Below are positions 8,438 to 19,698 of a stretch of DNA of 64,000 bases, in pieces. Made by a program: the position numbers and the translations under genes. Every line of letters starts with the position of its first letter. Position 1 is the first letter of the stretch. The stretch is from assembly GCA_900491605.1 (NCBI GenBank), contig UESW01003883.1, positions 625,809 to 689,808 on the forward strand, written 5' to 3'. The stretch is from Calamus simplicifolius (taxonomy: Eukaryota; Streptophyta; Magnoliopsida; Arecales; Arecaceae). The notes below the pieces were generated by a model that worked only from the letters and a program-made list of their open reading frames with translations, ran no database searches and was not told the DNA's origin.

Positions 8438-10551
8438 GGAGTGTCTTGCGGCCAAAAGATCAAAGCGAAAGTGGTATCTCGATAGTGGCTGCTCAAGACA
8501 CATGACGGGTGACAAGGATCATTCATCACCCTTGAAAGCAAAAGAGGAGGAGTTGTTACGTTTGGTGACAATGGCAAAGGCCAAATCATGGGTTTGGTAA
8601 TATTCAAATAACTCCCTCCACATATATTGAAAATGTTTTATATGTCAATGGTTTAAAACATAATTTAATTAGTATTAGCCAATTATGTGATAAAGGTTTT
8701 AAAGTATCATTTGAAGCATCTATCTGCACTGTTTCTAATCCCATTGATAATANNNNNNNNNNNNNNNNNNNNNNNNNNNNNNNNNNNNNNNNNNNNNNNN
8801 NNNNNNNNNNNNNNNNNNNNNNNNNNNNNNNNNNNNNNNNNNNNNNNNNNNNNNNNNNNNNNNNNNNNNNNNNNNNNNNNNNNNNNNNNNNNNNNNNNNN
8901 NNNNNNNNNNNNNNNNNNNNNNNNNNNNNNNNNNNNNNNNNNNNNNNNNNNNNNNNNNNNNNNNNNNNNNNNNNNNNNNNNNNNNNNNNNNNNNNNNNNN
9001 NNNNNNNNNNNNNNNNNNNNNNNNNNNNNNNNNNNNNNNNNNNNNNNNNNNNNNNNNNNNNNNNNNNNNNNNNNNNNNNNNNNNNNNNNNNNNNNNNNNN
9101 NNNNNNNNNNNNNTCTGTTATAGGATCAAAATGGGTATTTAGAAATAAATTAAACGAAAATGGCATAGTAATTAGAAACAAAGCTAGATTAATCGCAAAA
9201 GGATATAATCAAGAAGAAGGAATTGATTTTGATGAAACTTTGCACCTGTAGCTAGAATAGAAGCAATTAGATTATTACTCGCATTTGCATGTCATATGCA
9301 TATCAATTTATTTCAAATGAATTTTAAAAGCGCATTTTAAATGGATTTATAAATGAGAAGTTTTTGTTGAACAACCTCCTGGTTGTGAAGATCATGAATT
9401 TCCAAATCATGTTTTTAAATTGCACAAAGCACTATATGGTTTAAAATAGGCACCTAGAACTTGGTATGAAAGATTAAGTAAATTTTGATTGAAAATGACT
9501 TATAAGAGGAAATGTTGATAAAACACTATTCTTTGAAAAGAAAAGACAAGGATTTATTAGTAGTACAAATATGTTGATGATATTGTATTCGGTGCTACTA
9601 ACAATCTGTTATGTCAAGAATTTGCTAAGTTAATGCAGGATGAGTTAAGATGAGCATGATGGGAGAACTCAATTTCTTCCTAGGACTTCAAATCAAGCAA
9701 AGCAAAGAGGAAATTTTTATCAATCAAGCAAAATACACAAAAGAACTTCTCAAGAAGTTTGGAATGGAGTCAATCAAACCACTTGGAACACCTATGAGCC
9801 CTTCATGCAAATTGGACAAAGATGAAGATGGTAAGAAAGTAGATCAAAAATATTACAGAGGTATGATCGGATCTCTTCTTTACTTAACAGCTAGTAGACC
9901 AGATATCATGTTGCTGTTTGTCTATGTGCTAGATTTCAATCTGAACCTAAAGAATCTCACTTTATTGCTGTAAAAAGAATCTTAAGATATTAAGTGGAAC
10001 TAAAAATGTAGGTTTATGGTATTCTAGAGACTCAACATTAAACTTGATTGCATATTCTGATTCTGACTATGCTGGATGTAAATAGATAGAAAAAGCACAA
10101 GTGGTGCATGTCAATTTTTAGGAAGTAACTTAATCTCTTGGTTTAGCAAAAAGCAAAATTCGGTTGCATTATCAACTGCTGAAGCAGAATATGTTGCAGC
10201 TGGAAGTTGCTGTGCTCAAATCCTTTGGATTAAGCGACAACTTGAAGATTATGGCATAACACTTGATAAAACTCCAATTAGATGTGATAACACAAGTGCA
10301 ATAATTTAACTAAAAATCCAATTCAACATTCAAGAACAAAACACATTGAAATTAGATATCACTTTATAAGAGAACATGTAGCTAATAATGAAATTTGTCT
10401 TGATTATGTTAATACTGAAGAACAATTAGCTGATATATTTACAAAACCTTTGAGTGAAGAAAGATTTTGTTATCTTAGAGGTGAATTAGGGATTTGTGAC
10501 CCTTGGAATGATTTTGAAACTCTAAGGAATGACTATCTAGATTTCTATTAA
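8438..10551 (+). pseudogene. Sire-1 pol (protease, integrase gap, RT, RNase H)
   Basis: The aspartic protease site WYLDSGCSRHMTGD lies near 8495 (LDSG catalytic Asp). Integrase is lost in the N-run (8753-9113). RT follows: VEQPPG near 9370, HKALYGLK near 9425 and VDDIVFGATN near 9573 (the YVDD box with its Tyr codon shifted). RNase H shows YSDSDYAGC near 10050 and LSTAEAEYVAAGSCCAQ near 10170, then the tail SEERFCYLRGELGICDP. The stop TAA at 10549-10551 matches the pol ends of Sire-2 and Sire-3. Most lesions are single-base losses relative to those copies. Confidence 0.9.
8753..9113. other. Assembly gap (361 N) inside Sire-1 pol
   Basis: Flanks align to Sire-3 at 54492 and 55860, where the intervening stretch is about 1367 nt and encodes GAG-pre-integrase plus integrase. 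The N-run is thus about 1 kb shorter than the homologue predicts, or Sire-1 carries a true deletion. Confidence 0.98.
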
Positions 10552-10706
10552 TTTCTTGAATTTCTTTCATAATTTTAAGGACAATTTATCTAGTCATCTG
10601 AGCAATTTGATTCTTCATATTCCAAAGATTTTTTTAAAATTTATTGAACCTATTTTGACAAGTTTCAGTTGTTGAATCTCAGTTATTTTTTTCTGAAACT
10701 GTCAGT

Positions 10707-10906
10707 GGAGTCGACACCTTAGTTTGAGGAGTTGACACCTTGTCTGTGTCGCTCTCGGTCCCTGACCTTGGAGCCGACACCCGTATAAGTGGAGCTGACT
10801 CCAGTTCGAGCGCTGACTGTGTTAGCGATTTGGAGTCGACACCCGACTTTGCGGGAGTCGACACCTGGGGGTCCCAAATCGACTTTATTAGGGCAGAGTC
10901 GACACC
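10707..10906 (+). promoter_or_regulatory. Second GCCGAC/GTCGAC array, between pol and extra ORF (Sire-1)
   Basis: About eight GAGTCGACACC-like words follow the pol stop by about 150 bp. The array ends with TTTATTAGGGCAGAGTCGAC (10885-10904), a box also present at the end of the Sire-2 and Sire-3 post-pol arrays. It resembles the U3 array of the same element. Confidence 0.65.
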
Positions 10907-10978
10907 TTGTCATTTCATTTCTTTTCAAATTCTTAACCAAACTCTTCCCAAATTCTCTCAAAGCCTCCCCATCTCTAA

Positions 10979-11668
10979 TTGAAAAGAAGATCATCCTTAC
11001 CCTACGACATGGTGCTAACTATGGTTTTCAGGAGCCAAGATGTTGTGATATTAGACAATGAACCTTCTAAGAATCTCAGGCATACTGATTACCATAGTTT
11101 GGCCACCTTGCATCGGATGGGATTTGTTAAGATCAACGGACAATGGGAAAGGAAAGGAAGCTTGGATGAGAGAGCCCCTGAACCTAGACCTTCTGCATCT
11201 TTTGAGGCTGGACCATCTGTGAGGGTTCCCTCTCCGTAGCCTAGCAGTCCTATTCCTGCCCCTGCACCCGCTCAAGTTCATGTTCAGTCATCCACTTCAT
11301 TAGTTGGTTTTTCAGACCTTCAATTGGAGCAACTAAAGGATTGCTGCTGCTCAGAAGGATGAATTGAAGACTGAGTTTGATAATAAGTTTATGAATCTTA
11401 AAGAAACCCTTTATTCCCTGGATGATCGCATTGGCAAAATAGAATCAACTCTTAGTCATCTGTGGATTCCTTAAGTAATGATCTGAAAAATATATTTGAA
11501 GAACTTAAAGATATCTGTGGAGATTTTGAGACCTACTCCAAATGCAATGTCGAGCTTCAAGATAAAATCATGACTGGTTGCTCTTTTGTTGATAGAAGGT
11601 TGAAAGAATTTGTAGCTACTCAAAGTGATGGAATGGAAAGATTTTGGATCATTTACAAGAATCATTAG
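10979..11668 (+). pseudogene. Sire-1 extra 3' ORF, N-terminally deleted remnant
   Basis: This is the C-terminal half of the Sirevirus ORF downstream of pol. The diagnostic block LRHTDYHSLATLHRMGF lies near 11077, then a coiled-coil-like segment with LKNIFEELKDICGDFETYSK near 11480. Compared with Sire-3 (57717-59099), about 700 bp encoding the MAPK... N-terminus are missing and the join is near 10980. Stops at 11237-11239 and further frameshifts break it. The function of this ORF is unknown to me; it has sometimes been called env-like, which I cannot support from sequence. Confidence 0.75.
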
Positions 11669-12151
11669 AACCAATTTGTAATTTCATGTAATAAAGTCAA
11701 GTTTTTTTTGATATGTTGTTTGATGTTTGTAATGAAAGTTTAGTTTTTGATGTAATGAAAGTTTAGTTTCTTATTGTAATACTTGACCTTTGATGAAATG
11801 AATTTTTTTTATCTATCAATTTATCTTTTGACTTAACTCTTCTTTATCTTTTTGTTGATTACAAAAAAAGGGGGAGAAAGTTGTCGTATATGCTAAATAA
11901 GCTTATGTGAACACTGATAGTTTGAATATGCATAAATAAACTTATGTGAACATGATATAATAGTGAAATCTGAATAAATGAATTCTAAGTATCAAACATG
12001 TAAAGCAAAAGGAGAGAACAATTATTCATTTGCACTTCATAGGGGGAGCTACCTTATTTAGGGGGAGCTTACTTGTGAGGATCACTTCCTTGAAAATTTT
12101 GATTTAAGAATCCATATACTCAATGTTTTATAATCATCAAAAGGGAGAGAT
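11669..12151 (+). other. Sire-1 3' non-coding region with several polypurine tracts
   Basis: G/A tracts followed by G5 occur at 11866-11880 (AAAAAAGGGGGAGAAAG), about 12041 and 12060 (AGGGGGAGC). The final AAAAGGGAGAGAT abuts the 3' LTR at 12152. Multiple PPTs are a known Sirevirus trait; the last primes plus-strand synthesis. The rest is AT-rich and non-coding. Confidence 0.8.
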
Positions 12152-13632
12152 TGTTGACCCAATTATTAATTTTGATGATTAATAAAGGAATTGAGTATAT
12201 TTATTGATTACTAATAGATTTGATAAGTGTTTCAGAGCTTAAAAAATTTGATTGATTTAAAGGCATTAAGAAACGTGTTTTGAATCAATTGCAAATATAA
12301 GTTTCAAAGTTTCAGAGCCTGAAGTCGACACCTAGGAAGCTGGAGCCGACCTCATGGCCAGTCAAATATTCTTCTGATTTTTTATACGGTCTGGAGCCGA
12401 CACCTAGAGTTTCGGAGCCGATACCAGAGTTTCAGAGTCGACACTTACAGTGTCTGGAGCCGACTATGATGCGGGGACAGAACGTTTAATTTTTGACTAT
12501 CTCGAAGCCGACACTTACAATCTTTTGGGGCCGACACCTGAGTATGGCGAGCCGACACCTAAATTGTTCGAGCCGACTCCTCAACGAACTCAGAACTTTC
12601 TATTTTTGGATAAACGACTTGGAGCCGATACCTGAAAAGTTGGAGCCGACTCCAACCTATCTGGAACAAAATTTTAAAATGCCAGATCAGCTCTAACGGT
12701 AATATTTTATTTTCACTTAACTTCTAACGGATATATTTTGTTTGGAAAAACTTTCCAGATACATTCCAATGGCTAGTTTCTCACCAAAAATAGATTAAAG
12801 GAAATCTATAAAAAGGGGGAGAAAGCTCGTTTGAAAAAAAAGGAATGGAAAAATCGGAGTGAATAGAAATCAAAAATCCGAGAAGTCTTGAGCCTGAAAT
12901 CAAAGAGAAAAGTATCCAAACTCAAATCCTTCAACTCCAAAAGCTCAAAGAGAAATCCAAGGCGCTCATATTGGAAAAATCGGAGGATTCCCAAAATAGA
13001 AGAAAAAGCTCTGTTTTCTCAACTTCTCATCTGCAACATTTGCAACAAATCAAAGCTGAGGCCTGATTCAACATCTCCAGAGAGAAGAGAAAAGAAGAAA
13101 AGAAGAAAAGCTCAAATCCAATAATCTTCAAAATAGGCTTTTCTAACCTTGCTTATTCATTTTAAATATTCGCTCATTTGAGGAGCTTTGTATTATTGAA
13201 AAACATTATTCTTTCTTGTTTGTGCTAGTTCTATCAAGGGGATTGAACTAGTGGAGGTAGTATACCTCGGGTCAAGCTAGATTAGCTTGAGTTTAGGGTT
13301 TTGTGCTGGTGAGCCCGGAAAACCGACTGGGTTCATTGTGATTCCTGGGAAACAACAAGTTTGAGTCGTGATCTTGTAAAACAACTCGACTGTAATCAAG
13401 AGGATTATAGTGTGGACCCAAGTGGATCTTGGGAGTGGACGTAGGTGTTGGATACACCGAACCACTATAAACCTTTGTGTTTGCCGTGCTTTGATTATCT
13501 CTTTCTCTATCTCCTTGGTTGTACTTAACATTCGTATTGCATTTCATCTATCTCCAAGCACATAGTTGTTAAAAGGTTAAAATTTTTAACGAACCCAATT
13601 CACCCCCCTCTTGGGTTGCCATCTAGGCCACA
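12152..13632 (+). repeat. Sire-1 3' LTR
   Basis: 1481 bp, colinear with the 5' LTR. It contains the motif array (12320-12655), AACGG elements, TATA box (12806) and hairpin train (13274-13470). The terminal CCAACA has decayed to CCACA. TSD CTGCC follows. Confidence 0.95.
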
Positions 13633-13637
13633 CTGCC

Positions 13638-14257
13638 ATAGCCTATCAGATTTGGCTATCACGTAACCTGCTCATATTCACTGATGAGGTTGTCTCTCCT
13701 CGAAGGGTTGTGAGGAGAGCTATTTCTTTCTCAGAAGAGTGTGCACTCTATGGGTCTGCTCTTGATTCTGGCAGCTTTGCCTACTGGGGTTCCTCTGCTA
13801 CCTCGGCAGCAACTTGGCATATGACTTTTATAGCCTGTGAGCCCTCCCTCCAGGGTTTGTCAAAATCAATTTTGATGGAAGTGTTCGGGGTCGTTGTGCT
13901 GGCTCGGCATTTATTATCCGTGGGATTGATGGCATGATGCTAGCGGCAGGTGGCTTTGGACTCCTTGACTCTTCTGTCCCTCTTGCTGAGCTTTATGCAG
14001 TATGGCTAGGTATTTCATACGCCACTCGAATTCTCGATGCTCATTGTCTTTTTATTGAGAGAGACTCCACTACGGTTATCCGTTGGGTTCGGCAGGATTA
14101 TAGTGATCACATACCTACCAACCCTTTACTTCTTGATATTTGGGATACCCTTCGGGAGGTTTCTACAGTTCAGATACGACATGTCTTTCGAAAAGCTAAT
14201 GCGGTGGCAGATTGGGTTGCGGCCTCAGTCGCATATCATTCCGGTTTTTGGGTTTGA
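13638..14257 (+). pseudogene. LINE-A ORF2 3' part: RNase H domain
   Basis: The reading frame continues the one cut at 5243: taking out Sire-1 and one CTGCC copy joins the two halves in frame. The plant-type RNase H core (RVT_3) is visible as NFDGSVRGR near 13870, PLAELYAVWLG near 13979, a DST acid near 14064 and RKANAVADWVA near 14190, ending FWV-TGA. It degrades the RNA strand during LINE reverse transcription. It has few lesions beyond an upstream frameshift. Confidence 0.9.
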
Positions 14258-14369
14258 AAACAGGGCGATCCCTGTCCCCTTGTATTAAAGCAAATACTAT
14301 TTTCTGATGTATCTGGGTTGACTCGCACCAGACTTGTGTGATCACCCATTTTTACCATTAAAAAAAAAC
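14258..14369 (+). other. LINE-A 3' UTR and A-tail
   Basis: A short trailer after the RNase H stop ends in TTAAAAAAAAA at about 14359-14368, the expected LINE 3' end. LINE-B sequence starts immediately after. Confidence 0.75.
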
Positions 14370-15165
14370 CAATGTTTCATGTTGGATTCTCTCCAAAGCC
14401 TTTGGACTAGGGTTGATCAAAAAAATCAAGGCTCATCCTTGCTTTAAATGTTGACTAGCTTTTATTTTACAGATAACACTCTTATCTTTTATGCCACCTC
14501 TCAATCCTTTATCCTCTCCCTAAAAGCTATCCTTTGGGGGTTCGAAGCAGCTTCAGGCTTAAAGGTTAACTTCTTCAAAAGTTTCATTATTCGTCTCAAT
14601 AATGATGAAAGATTTGCTTCTTTACTCAACTAAAAGATTGAGTTTTTTTTTCTTTACCTATTTTGGGTTTCCACTAAGTGATAGGCCCCTCCCTTGTCAT
14701 GCCTGGCTTCCTCTTCTAAAAAAATTTATGCTAGACTTGCCACCTAAAAGAAAAATGATTATCTTATGGTGATAGACTCACTCTCTCCTAAGTTCAGTTC
14801 TTTCTTTGATCCCTTCCTATCACATGTTAGTCTTCAAGCCACCAAAATGAGTTATCTCTAGCATTGATAAAGTTAGAAGGTCTTTTCTTTATAAAGGATC
14901 AAATTTAGTAAAAAATTTTAATTGTTTAGTCAATTGGAAATCAATTTGAAAATCTAAAAAGGAAAGAGGGTTGGGAGTTGCGAACGTTGACCTTTTTAAA
15001 GTAAAACTCTTTTAGCAAAATGGATTTAAAAAATGACATCCCCTTCTCCTTTGGCTATTGAAAAGAGTTAATTTCTTATGCTTACTACTCAAGGAAGAAA
15101 TTCACAAATTAGATGAAGAAAATTGTTGGTCTTTCTCTCCCTTGCTTTGGAAAGGCATTACGTGG
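14370..15165 (+). pseudogene. LINE-B ORF2 fragment: RT palm and thumb
   Basis: A second, older L1-type LINE. GLIKKIKAHPCFK near 14410, then YFTDNTLIF near 14463 (the YADD/FADD box with A to T and D to N changes), LKAILWGFEAASGLKVNF near 14523 and GLGVANVDLFK near 14970 are the usual order at the RT C-terminus. Many stops. It breaks at 15165 where the Tork-like element entered and resumes at 20254. The upstream part of LINE-B would lie left of LINE-A, outside the window. Confidence 0.8.
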
Positions 15166-15526
15166 TGTTAGGTTACAAGAACTAGAACTAAGGATTTCTA
15201 ATCCTGTTAGGTTTACTTCTTGAAAGGAGGAAGATGGGGAGGAGAAAGAAAGGGCTGCCGCCCTATGATGAGAGAAGGAATTTTTGGGAGAAAAGAATCT
15301 GTTCTCTATTCCATCCAAACCCTAGAGACTAGAGTTTAAATACATCCACGAAGTGGGCCAGGCCCAGACTCAACAAAAAACTCCCATGGACTAATCTAAT
15401 GAGATTAAACTAATCCCCAAGCCCGTGTACACCCGTGACTTGATTTAATCTCAACCCTTGGACTCAAACCCAGCCCAATACAAGTTAGCCCACCTGGGCC
15501 TTGATAGCACCACACCAGGCCCAACA
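15166..15526 (-). repeat. 3' LTR of the Tork-like element
   Basis: 361 bp. It lacks the 75-bp tandem units present in the other LTR and has an internal loss of about 36 bp in its single copy. A TATA-like TTTAAATA on the minus strand lies near 15337. Confidence 0.9.
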
Positions 15527-15540
15527 ATCTCCACCTTGGT
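15527..15540 (-). other. Polypurine tract of the Tork-like element
   Basis: Minus-strand AAGGTGGAGAT directly abuts the 3' LTR and would prime plus-strand DNA synthesis. Confidence 0.8.
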
Positions 15541-15544
15541 GCTT

Positions 15545-18500
15545 TCAAGGCCTCAGCACGTCCACTGTGTCCATCAGCTTTAACAACGAAATACACTTTT
15601 GAAAACTGTCCCGTGGAAGAACCTTAGTCAGTGCATCTGCTGGATTTTCTTTGGTGTATACCTTCACTAGCTCCACCTCACCATCTTCCACCAGCTCTCT
15701 GATCCTGTGGTATCTGAGGTCAATGTGCTTCGTCCTGGCATGATAGACTGCATTCTGCGCAAGCATCAGAGCACTCTGGCTGTCACTATGCACCTGGACA
15801 ACCTTCTGATCAAGTCCCATCTCCAGCATCAAGCCCTTCAGCCAAAGAGCTTCCTTTGCTGCCTCTGTGATACCTATGTATTCTGCCTCCGTGGTAGATA
15901 AGGCTGTGATGGGCTGCAGACATGATCTCCACGATACTGGACCACCAAACAGGCTGAACACAAAGCCTGTTGTGGATCTCCTAGTGTCCACATCTCCACC
16001 AAAGTCTGCATCCACATACCCATATAACTGCCCACGAGCCTCCTTGGATAAGTTGGATCTCTCAGCATCTTCTTGCTGTCCATAGCAAATACCAACCCCA
16101 ACTGTACCTACCAAGTACCTGAAGATTCCCTTCAGTGCTCGCCAGTGCTCCCTACCAGGCTGCGCCATGAACCTGCTCACCTGGCTCACTGCATGGGCTA
16201 TGTCTGGCCTACAACATACCATGGCATACATAAGGCTCCCAACACCAGAAGCATATGGTACCTTCTCCATCTCCTGAGCCTCCACCTCAGTCTGTGGTGA
16301 CATGGTCTTCGATAAGGAAAAATGTGCTGCCAAAGGTAGTGCTGTCGGTTTGGCATCTTCATCCCATATCGCTCCAGAATCTTTTTAATGTAGCCACCCT
16401 GACTCAGATGCAGCACACCTTTGGATCTATCTCTCATGATTTCCATCCCTAGGATCTTCCTGGCTGGCCCCAGATTCTTCATCTCAAACTCCCGAGACAA
16501 AGCTATCTTCAGTTCCTGTACAGCCTTCTTACTCTTGCATGCTATCAGCATGTCATCTACATACAAGAGTAAGTACATCCTAGACCCATCATCCAGAGAT
16601 TTAACATACACACAAGAATCATACTCACACCTGAAAAGTCCAATGCTCCTAACATAAGTGTCAAATCTCTTGTACCACTGCCTCGGCGACTGCTTCAGCC
16701 CATATAGAGATTTCTTCAGCAAACAGACTTTCCCATCTGATCTTGGTTCTCTAAACCCTGGTGGCTGCTCCATGTAGATGCTCTCCTCCAAATGACCATG
16801 GAGGAATGCTGTCTTCACATCCATCTGCTCCAGCTCCAAGTCCTGAGCTGCTACAATACTCAATAATAGTCTGATGGAAGTGTGCCTGACAACTGGAGAA
16901 AATATCTCACCATAATCGATGCCTTCTTTCTGAGAGTATCCTTTGGCCACTAGTCTTGCCTTATACCTGATACCCTCTTGTTCTGAAGCTCCTTCCTTGC
17001 GCTGATAAACCCATTTACAACCAATGGGTTTCTTTCCTTGTGGCAGCTGGACCACCTGCCACGTATTATTGCTGTGAAGAGACTGCATTTCCTCTGCCAT
17101 AGCATGGATCCACCTATCTCTATCCTGACTTTCCATAGCCTCCTCATAGGTGAAAGGGTCTCCATTCGCTGTCACCAGGGCATATGACAACGAATCCTCA
17201 AAGCCGTATCGAACTGGTGGTCGCACGTTCCTCCTGGGCCTTTGCTGTGCGATCCCAGTATCAGTCCCCTGTCCAGCTGCATCCTGCTGAACTCCCTGGC
17301 TTCGACCCCCTCTGTCAATCCTCTCCACCTGAATCTCAAATCCTCCTGGTCCACTAGCAAATGGCACAACTGTATAGGAGGTTGTCTGACTAGTGTTACC
17401 GTGTTCTACCTCCTGTAGTCCCTGCTGTGCATCCATGCCACTTCTGTTCTGGAGGATTGAGCTCTCATCAAAGGTTACATCTCTGCTGATGACAACCTTC
17501 TTCTCCAAGGGGTCCCATAGCCGATATCCCTTGACTCCTCGCGGGTAGCCTAGGAACACCATCTTCTTAGACCTGGCATCCAACTTACTCTGCTCCCCAG
17601 CTCCAACATGCACATATGCTGTGCATCCTAACACCCTTAGATGGTTTAGGCTTGTCTTCCTTCCAGACCATATCTCCTCTGGAATGTCTCCATCTAACCT
17701 GGTGTGCGGTGACCGATTGACCAAGTAGCTAGCTGCATCTACTGCGTCAACCCAGAACATCTTTGGAAGCCCTGCCTGCAGCCTTAAGCATCTTGCCTTT
17801 TCCAATAGTATTCTGTTCATCCTCTCATCCACCCCATTCTGTTGAGGAGTTCCCATCACCGAGAAGTGCCTTCTGATGCCCCACTCCTCACAAAAAATCT
17901 GAAACTCCCTGCTGGTGTATTCCCCGCCATTATCAGACCTCAGACACTTCACACTTTTACCCTGCTCCTTCTCCACCTCAGCCTTCCAGATTTTGAACTT
18001 GGTGAAGACCTCTGATTTCTCCTTCATAAAGTAGATCCACAGCTTCCTTGAGAAATCATCTATCAGGATCATAAAGTATCTGGCCCCATTCCTTGCAGTA
18101 ACTGGGGCTGGTCCCCAGACATCTGTGTGTACTAACTCTAGGGGTTCAGCACTCCTAGCTGTGCTGACTGAGAACTGTACTCTTCTCTGCTTTCCCATCT
18201 GACAAGGCTCACGGATCTTCATATCTCCGCTACTCAAGTCTGGAAGCAGACCTCTCTTGCTCAGTTCTTTCATCCCCTTGTCTCCCATGTGGCCCAGGCG
18301 GTAATGCCATATCCTGCACACATCCTGGGGATCTTGCTCCACAGCTGCCACCTCAGATTTCACAGTCATCACAGAGCCCTCCATCTTGTATAGATTATTT
18401 TCCAGCCTCCTCCCTCTCATCACCACCATGGCTCCATTGGAGATGTTCAGAACTCCACTCCTGGCACGACTGCTGAAGCTGTATCCAGTTCGCTCCAAGT

Positions 18501-19568
18501 ACCCCAGTGATACCAGATTCTTCTTGAGTTCTGGAACATGCTTCACACTGGTAAGAGTGCGCACCATACCATCAAACATCCTCACCCTCACTGTGCCAAT
18601 ACCTGCCACCTTGCAAGGGTGATTATCTCCAAGAGTCACATTCCCCTCCTCAACCTCTGTGTAAGTACTGAACCACGACCGGTTGGGAGTGTAATGATGA
18701 GAATAGGCTGAATCCAAGGTCCACATCTCTGTGCTGTGCCTATGATCATCTGATACAACCAAGAGATCATCCTCCACCTCCTGATCTGCAACTGTACTCA
18801 CTGACTCAGATCCTCCTTTTTCTCCCTTCTGATTTTTCCACTTAGGATAATTCTTCTTAAAATGTCCTACCTCTCCACACTTATAGCACTTCAGCTCTCT
18901 CTTGCCTTTCCTGGACTTTGATCGTCCTCCAGACTTACTTCTGTCCCTGCCCCTACCTCTGCCTGTCCTTTCCCCAACTGATAGACCCTCCTGGGGAACA
19001 GCTTCCTTGGTCATCTTCTCCCTCTGCTCATTCGTCCGAAGCACCGAGACAATATCTTCATAAATTAATGTCTCCTTCCCATAGAGCAGTGTTGTGACCA
19101 ATGAGTCATAAGACGTGGGCATTGAACATAAAAGCAGAAGTGCTTTATCTTCTTCCTCCATCTTGACCCTAACATTCAGAAGTTCATTGCTCATCTGGTC
19201 GAATATCTGGATGTGACCCAACATATCTCCACCTTCTGACATCCGAAGGCTGTAGAGGCGCTTCTTCAACATCAACTTGTTGCACATATTCTTCCCCATA
19301 TAGAGGGTGTGCAACTTCGTCCAGAGTCCCTTTGGGGTCTTCTCCTCCAGCACTGAATAGAGGACTGAATCCGCCAGACAGCCCCTGATCATTGAACATG
19401 TCTTCTTCTCCAATGAAATCCACTGCTTGTCTGTCATCCCATCTGGCCTTTCCTCCAAAGCCAGATCTAAACCCTGCTGCACAAGGAGGTCCTCTACCCG
19501 GACTTTCCACATGGAGAAACTTCCTTCCCATCAAACTTCTCAACCTCTATTTTTATGCTACTCCCCAT
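15545..19568 (-). pseudogene. Tork-like gag-pol polyprotein, two frameshifts
   Basis: The start is ATG at 19568 (MGSSIKIEVEKFDGK), chosen because Copia gag begins just after the PBS; a frameshift near 19505 then leads into the 1104-codon frame. In order: UBN2 gag; CCHC knuckle CYKCGEVGHFKKNY (last Cys replaced by Tyr) near 18875; protease LDSAYSHHYTPN near 18710 with Cys to Tyr beside the site; GAG-pre-integrase WHYRLGHMGDKGM; integrase with TDVWG, RSDNGGEYTS and GVDERMNR (DDE; usual Ala before the Glu is Asp); RT with KTAFLHGHLEE and LLYVDDMLIA; a frameshift near 16345; RNase H YVDADFGGD and ALSTTEAEYIG; C-terminal HARTKHIDLRYH. Stop at 15545-15547. Confidence 0.93.
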
Positions 19569-19680
19569 GGCCAATTCCAAAAATAGCACAAAAATAAATT
19601 TTATAAAATAGAGAAGTACCTTGACGAGATTCTGTTGAAATTATTTCAACTCCTTGAAGGCCTCCAGATTACTCCTTGAA

Positions 19681-19696
19681 CCAGGCTCTGATACCA
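19681..19696 (-). other. Primer-binding site of the Tork-like element
   Basis: Minus-strand TGGTATCAGAGCCTGG, complementary to the initiator Met-tRNA, lies 2 bp inside the 5' LTR. Confidence 0.95.
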
Positions 19697-19698
19697 CT

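Larger units (their letters stand above)
5244..13632 (+). mobile_element. Sire-1: full-length Sirevirus Copia element in LINE-A
   Basis: Two near-identical LTRs (5244-6725 and 12152-13632) begin TGTTGACCC and end ...GGCCAACA or ...GGCCACA. They are flanked by the 5-bp target duplication CTGCC (5239-5243 and 13633-13637). Inside, in order, are a Met-tRNA PBS, gag, pol (PR-IN-RT-RNase H, Copia order), a post-pol motif array, the remnant of an extra 3' ORF and several polypurine tracts. That order, with a long 3' region and repeated PPTs, is typical of Sireviruses (Maximus/SIRE). All coding parts carry frameshifts, and a run of N hides the integrase. Confidence 0.95.

Noticed and set aside
8687..9142. 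An ORF spanning the run of N on both strands
   Set aside because: It is open only because the gap contains no stop codons.
15707..19586. Several plus-strand ORFs of 60-80 codons across the Tork-like element
   Set aside because: They are antisense shadows of the well-supported minus-strand gag-pol.
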